DNA from: Anopheles merus
Taxonomy: Eukaryota; Arthropoda; Insecta; Diptera; Culicidae
NCBI RefSeq assembly: GCF_017562075.2
Contig: NC_054081.1
Coordinates: 24,853,373-24,917,372 of the forward strand
Length of the DNA stretch: 64,000 nt
Reading direction: 5' to 3'
Shown: positions 59,109 to 64,000 of the stretch, one piece after another
How positions within the stretch are numbered: the first letter of the stretch is position 1
Layout: the number at the start of each line of letters is the position of its first letter
Position numbers and translations under genes: made by a program
The notes under the pieces: model-generated
What the model was told of the DNA's origin: nothing
Databases searched by the model: none
What the model saw: the letters and a program-made list of their open reading frames with translations, nothing else

Positions 59109-60482
59109 ATGATTGTTCCTCCAACAACAAACAACTTTACCACCACTGAAGCAGTCTGTAGTAACGGCATCTCGTGCAGGCTACTTAACGATCGTGAACC
59201 CAACTATTGCTACAGTACAGATCCTACACTCACACAAACGCACGACGGTCATGTCATTCCTGCAGGGGTTGCCTCCTTAAATAATACTGACGATTTGTTA
59301 TTTTTATATCAAAATGTAAGAGGACTAAAAACTAAATGTCATGAGGTATTCGATTATGTTTCTACTACTCATTACGACGTCATTATCCTGACTGAAACAT
59401 GGTTGGACTCCTCTATTAACTCGTCACAGTTGTTTCCGGACCATTATATCGTCTTCAGAAAGGACCGTAATGACAGAAATAGTAGGAAAACCAAAGGTGG
59501 TGGGGTTCTCATAGCTGTCGCCTCACATTTGCGAGTACTCTTATGTTCTACATCAGACACTGTCGAGCAACTTTGGTTAAAGATTTACAGCATTAAGAAA
59601 ACGTATGTTATCGGCGCAATGTATGTTCCTCCTGACATGACAAATAACACGTCGGTTATTCACACAATCTGTTCAACTATTGACGACGTAGCGTGTAAAG
59701 CTAATGAAATGTGTTTGTTATTCGGGGACTTCAATTTGTCAAACCTGAATTGGATACCCGATGAAACAAATCCACTTATGCTCCAAGTTGACTACGAATG
59801 TCGCTGTCGCCTTCTTCTTGATTGTATGAATAGCAACGGACTATACCAGATTAACAAAATTCATAATGCGTCGAATAACTACCTCGATTTGATCTTTGTA
59901 TGCGACGATACCCTGCAACAACGCTCTTCACCGGCAATAACACCCTTCCCCATAGTTGCTATTGATGGCTATCATCCGCCTATAGAGCTATGCCTGCCGA
60001 ACGGCTTAGCCAAAGCAGAACATCACACAACATCACATCAAGAATCAGGCATGCTCGACTACAGTCGCACAAACTTCTTGATTCTAAATGATCTACTGCA
60101 ATCCTCTGACTGGTCATTCCTTGATGGAAACCCGGACGTAAACCATGCACTCGATATGTTCAATCGGAAATTTACGGTACATTTATCTGCCTGTTGCCCT
60201 ATAAAACGCCCACGACAGGGTCCACCGTGGGGTAATGCTCAATTACGCCGTTTAAAACGAAACAAATCTTCCTGCTATCGGTTTTACCTAAACAGTGGAA
60301 CACAACAATCGAGATTGCGGTTCATCGCAGCACACAATGTATATAGAAGCTATAATAGACAACTACACTCTCGTTTTTTGATTCGTATACAGTTCAGCTT
60401 AAGAAGAAAACCGAAAAAATTTTGGAGGTATGTCGACACAAAACGGAAAAAACAGCTCCTTGCCAGCTATAGTTTCCTTTAA
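59109..60482 (+). pseudogene. CR1 ORF2, endonuclease part
   Basis: The frame is open upstream of this ATG for some 40 codons, so the true start may be earlier. Apurinic-type endonuclease motifs are YQNVRGLKTK, LTETWLD, LFGDFNLSNLNW and DGYHPPIE. A linker follows, including KRPRQGPPWG and YRSYN. The frame is lost at an A-run (about 60449-60454), and RT continues in the next frame from about 60455. Confidence 0.9.
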
Positions 60483-61365
60483 TGGAACAACTTCGTGTAC
60501 CAAAGAGGAAACCTGCAATTTATTTGCCGATCGTTTCATGAGTTCGTTTGCCACTGAAGCTCCTGGCTTCTCATTGGATGCTGCTCTCAACAACGTGCCC
60601 TCCGACGCTGTCGATGTTAATGTGCGTGACATAAACATCTCCAGAGATTCTGTGCTAAAGGCGCTCAAGCAGGTCAAACCATCCTACAACCCTGGACCTG
60701 ATGGTTTTCCGACCGCAGTTCTTGCCAAATGTAGCGAAGTTTTGGCCGGACCTCTTGCTCGTATCTTCACACTCTCGCTCAATCAGCGTATGTTTCCAGG
60801 AGCATGGAAATCGTCCTACATGTTTCCTGTGCATAAAAAGGGGGATAAGAGCTTAGTGGAAAACTACCGTGGTATTACTACTTTGCCTGCAGGTGCTAAG
60901 GTTTTTGAAGTCGTCGTCCAGAACTCGCTCTTGAACTGTTGCCGCTCGCTGATATCAACACGCCAACACGGGTTCTTCCCTCGCCGCAGTGTGACCACTA
61001 ATTTGGTGGAGTTTGTATCTCACTGCCATGCTGCATTCGCTTCGGGAGCCCAGATGGATGTCATCTATACCGACCTTAAGGCTGCCTTTGATCGGGTGAA
61101 TCATCGCTTGCTGTTGGCGAAGCTTGCTCGTCTTGGATTCTCTACCCCTTTAGTTGAGTGGTTCGAATCTTATCTCACCAATCGTCGATATCGCGTGAAA
61201 GTTGAATGTATGACATCTAGGGAATTCGTGAGTTGTTCAGGCGTGCCACAGGGTAGTAACCTTGGACCTTTGCTGTTTTCTCTATTTTTCAATGACGTTA
61301 CTACTGTAGTAAGGGAATCTGAATGTTTATTGTATGCGGACGATCTTAGACTTTTTTTCCTGTGA
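60430..61365 (+). pseudogene. CR1 ORF2, reverse transcriptase part
   Basis: RT motifs in order are YNPGPDGFPTAVL, HKKGDKSLVENYRGIT, QHGFFPRRSVTTNLVEF, VIYTDLKAAFDRVNH (motif A), GVPQGSNLGPLLFSLFF (motif B) and LLYADDLRLF (motif C, YADD intact). The frame ends at a T-run (about 61350-61357) directly after motif C. All catalytic residues are present, so inactivation looks late or artefactual. Confidence 0.9.
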
Positions 61366-62123
61366 GGTGTTTTGGTGATTGTCTTGTCCTGCAAGCATCG
61401 ATCGACTCTTTTTCCGACTGGTGTCTGAACAACGACCTACAAATTTCTGTTGATAAATGTTTGTCCATGTCGTTTCACCGTTCTAATTGTCCAATAGTGT
61501 TTAACTACTGCATCTCCGGTACACAATTACAACGACACGGTGCAGTAAAAGACTTAGGAGTTACCCTTGACCGTAAACTTGACTTTCATGTGCACCATAA
61601 CGAAATTATTGATAGAGCGAACAGAATGCTAGGATTTATACGCAGGCAGTCGAGAGAATTCTCCGACCCACATTGTCTTGTCGCACTCTACAAATCACTA
61701 GTCACATCCATCTTAGAATACTCCTCAGTAGTTTGGTGCCCATCGTCGTCGTTATGGTCGAATAAGATTGAGTCAGTGCAGAAAAAATTCACCCGTTTGG
61801 TCTTACGGTTCACACCCTGGCGTAACGTAGCAGCAAGACCTAGTTATCATGCCCGGTGTTTAATTTTTGGACTCGAGTCTCTCGCTACTCGTCGCGAAAC
61901 GGCGCAAATCTTGTTTATGAAAAAAATCATCCTATGAGAGATAGATTCACCGGACCTTTTAGCTAGAGTTAATTTCCACGTACCTGCTCGTATTTTAAGA
62001 AACTTTAGGCTACTAAGAGTTGACCAAACTAGACGTGCATATAGCGATAATGAACCTTTGACTGCGATGGCTTTTAGATTTAATGCACATTATGACTCTT
62101 TTGACTGGAATTCCCTAAGTTAA
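61362..62123 (+). pseudogene. CR1 ORF2, thumb and C-terminal part
   Basis: It continues from RT with WCLNNDLQISVDKC and LEYSSVVWCPSSS, stops once at TGA (61935-61937), then runs on in the same frame (EIDSPDLLARVNFHVPAR) to TAA at 62121-62123. The equivalent position of the TGA is a Gly-containing GHIDSP segment in the copy at 24727-27822, so one substitution explains it. Confidence 0.88.
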
Positions 62124-62286
62124 CCTGTTTTTCTTGCTGTGATACTCTGTGTTATTTATTTTGTGCTGATGTTACATTGTACCGTGATGCTTTATGTTAT
62201 TATAAGTTTAGTTTATAAGATCAGTGATAAGGCCAATGATGGCCAATCACTTAACATTTACAAATAAACAAATAAACAAATAAACA
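62124..62286 (+). mobile_element. 3' UTR and tail of the CR1 element
   Basis: It ends in AAATAAAC-type repeats (62258-62286) instead of poly-A, consistent with CR1-clade 3' ends. The same tail style ends the copies at 18287 (inverse) and 27822. Confidence 0.8.
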
Positions 62287-62293
62287 TGTATTA

Positions 62294-62442
62294 CAGGGTT
62301 TACCAAGTCACTTTTCGATGTGAGCTGCAAAATCTCACTTGAGACGTATTTCTATTCTGACGTGCTACTTTATTTGGCCCAAAATAATTTTCTATTCCGT
62401 CACATTCATTTTCATTCATTATATGAAGTCTTTTCACAGGGG
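62294..62442. mobile_element. Terminus of a TA-flanked element, inverted partner of the left window edge
   Basis: TA (62292-62293) then CAGGGTTTACCAAG. The following 148 bp match the inverse of 1-149 apart from scattered substitutions and a few indels. No second terminus is found up to 64000, so its length is unknown. Confidence 0.75.
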
Positions 62443-63036
62443 ATGTTAGTTGGAGCCGTCCGAGATGTTTACTTTTTTTTTTAAATTACATTTTTGGGCT
62501 TTTAGTGCTGATTTGTAATACAATTATGTTGTTTAACAAAGAATAGAAGTTTGGCTTTCCTCTGCAGCAAAATTCAACCCGAAACATGGGTTATTCATTG
62601 AGTTTTTAGCAGTTAGGACGATAAAGCGACTCAAAAATGGGTTTTACGTTTAATATGTGTTTATAAATGTTAAATGTTACAACTTTCGTGGGCGTTCTGT
62701 ATTGTGTGTTTCGTGTGACGTGTTTCAATCCAGATTCATTAAACCTATGTTTTCGTACGAAGCCAACTGGAGCTACCCGGAGTCGCTAATGAACAGCAGG
62801 TGTCGTGGAAACCGATTTGTTTGAATAGTCAGAACCGTGTGCAGCCGTTCTGAGCCGTCTTGAACCGTCCTGACCCACTACTGTGCAGCCGCAGCTAGTG
62901 TCTGACGACTACAGACAGCTCCGACAATTCCTATCGACTATCGACTAGCGGCTCCGGACGGCTCCGAATGAATCAAACGGCTCCGGTAGATTCAGGACGC
63001 CTGCGGATGGTTCCGGACAGCTCCGGATGGTTCTAG
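62443..63036. other. Non-coding; GGCTCCGGA-type words at the right
   Basis: From 62930 the DNA is built of GGCTCCGG and GGTTCCGGA words, akin to the interior of the adjacent hAT element and to 15930-16030. No gene is recognised. Confidence 0.55.
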
Positions 63037-63044
63037 GTGGTTAC

Positions 63045-63806
63045 TAGTGATGGGAAAAATGGATATGTTGTCGGAATCGAGTCCGACTATCTTCGAAGTT
63101 ATCTGGAATCGATTCCGGATAGTAGGTCCGGAATCAGTTTCCGGAATCGATTCTGGAATCGGCTCCGGAATTGGTTCCAGCGTCGGCTCCGGAATGGGTT
63201 CCGGAATCGGCTTCGGAATTGGTTCCGGAATCAGAATTGGCTCCGGAATCGGAATCGGCTCCAGAATTGACTCCAAAATCGAAATCGGCTCCGACATCGG
63301 AATTGACTCCGAAATCAGAATTGGCTTCGAAACGGAGTCGGTTTTGGCATCTTCATAGGTATAGGCGTTTGGATCCAATGATGCTACGTGTTGATAGCGG
63401 CAAAGAAGAAAAAATTACTTGTAAATGATCTATTCACATGGAGATTCCTGACCTTATTTCGCTTCCCACACTACTTATTTCAATTCAAAAACTAATTCTC
63501 ATCCTGGAGCTAATTCCATTTCTGGAGTCAAGCCTGATTCCGTTACCGGAGCAAATTGCGATTCCCAGGTCGATTCCGACTCCGGAGACGATTCTTATTC
63601 CGGAGTCGATTCCGATCCTGAAATCGATTCCAGATTCAACTCCGAAATCGGCTCCGGAATCGGCTCCGGAACCAACTCCAATATCGCCTCCGGAACCAAC
63701 TTCGAAATCGGCTCCGGAATCGACTCCGGAATCAGAATCGGCTCCGGAATTGATTTCGAACACGGAATCGGAACCGGGTAGGTCCGATTCCGAGCTCCCA
63801 CCACTA
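63045..63806. mobile_element. hAT-type element carrying a GGAATCGGCTCC minisatellite
   Basis: Ends TAGTGATGGGA and the inverse TCCCACCACTA, with perfect 8 bp duplications GTGGTTAC (63037-63044 and 63807-63814). The interior is two blocks of degenerate 12 bp words such as GGAATCGGCTCC and GGAATCGATTCC, separated by about 150 bp of plain sequence (63345-63500). Pro-Glu-Pro-Ile and Gly-Ile-Gly-Ser ORFs are repeat artefacts. Confidence 0.92.
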
Positions 63807-63814
63807 GTGGTTAC

Positions 63815-64000
63815 AGACTGTTACTTCCCATTCCTGACGGTTCTGGCGGCTTCGGTCGCTGACCAAGGATTCCGAATCCCGGACGTTTCTGAGCTTGGTG
63901 TAAAACCTTTCCTGGGCGTATTCAATGATGGTGAAGTCATTCTTTAAACGCTTGTGAGTCCAGGTTGATTAAAATGCAATCAATACGATAAAAAAACAGG
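63815..64000. other. Non-coding to window end
   Basis: A few degenerate TTCTGGCGGCTTCGG words, nothing else recognised. Confidence 0.4.

Noticed and set aside
62992..63947. Pro-Glu-Pro-Ile and Gly-Ile-Gly-Ser repeat ORFs
   Set aside because: Both strands and several frames are open because of the GGAATCGGCTCC words. Artefact of the minisatellite.

Overview
This is a eukaryotic, intron-bearing, AT-rich window, most likely from an insect and probably a mosquito-like dipteran. The basis is the repeat repertoire: CR1-clade (T1/Q-like) and RTE-clade non-LTR elements, a Mag-lineage Ty3/gypsy element primed by tRNA-Ser, tRNA-derived SINEs, and hAT- and TA-type MITEs. No prokaryotic gene organisation is seen. 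Species cannot be fixed from the sequence alone.

Only two segments look like host gene. Both are + strand exons, at 7993-8467 and 50853-51206, with good splice sites and matching phase (phase 1 out, phase 1 in). They can be read as consecutive exons of one gene separated by a 42.4 kb intron. Almost everything recognisable in that intron and its flanks is transposable-element sequence, often nested. The gene product is not recognised; it has a proline-rich start to the second exon and a Ser/Thr/Asn-rich remainder.

Layout. 1-7.9 kb: end of a TA-flanked element, a long palindrome (FB-1) with a SINE at its centre, a 370 bp foldback MITE (FB-2), and a second FB-2 split by a 3 kb non-coding element (copy A). 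8-17 kb: host exon, a hAT MITE with 8 bp duplication, a decayed CR1 element, a 4 kb foldback (FB-3) containing inverted copy B and a small RTE insertion, then a foldback with a 224 bp (TA)n core. 17-28 kb: CR1 remnants on both strands, one split by an RTE element. 28.5-43.9 kb: a complete but dead Mag-like LTR element (29060-33751, duplication AGAAG), whose 5' part plus about 2 kb of flank is present as a 4.05 kb tandem triplication. 43.9-47.1 kb: minisatellite-rich DNA including a 1.3 kb hAT-type foldback carrying about 32 copies of an 18 bp unit. 47.1-51.5 kb: quiet intron, second host exon, assembly gap. 51.5-56.5 kb: copy C of the 3 kb element, containing a hAT MITE that contains a near-full RTE element. 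57-62.3 kb: the most complete CR1 element, with two frameshifts and one stop. 62.3-64 kb: inverted partner of the left window edge and a second minisatellite-bearing hAT element.

The genes do not form a pathway. The informative content is the insertion history, which can be ordered by target-site duplications and by empty sites preserved in paralogous copies. The strongest new-looking items are the 3 kb CCCGCTG-ended non-coding element family, the two hAT-type elements that carry different minisatellites, the microhomology-bounded triplication, and the single in-frame TAG between gag and pol.
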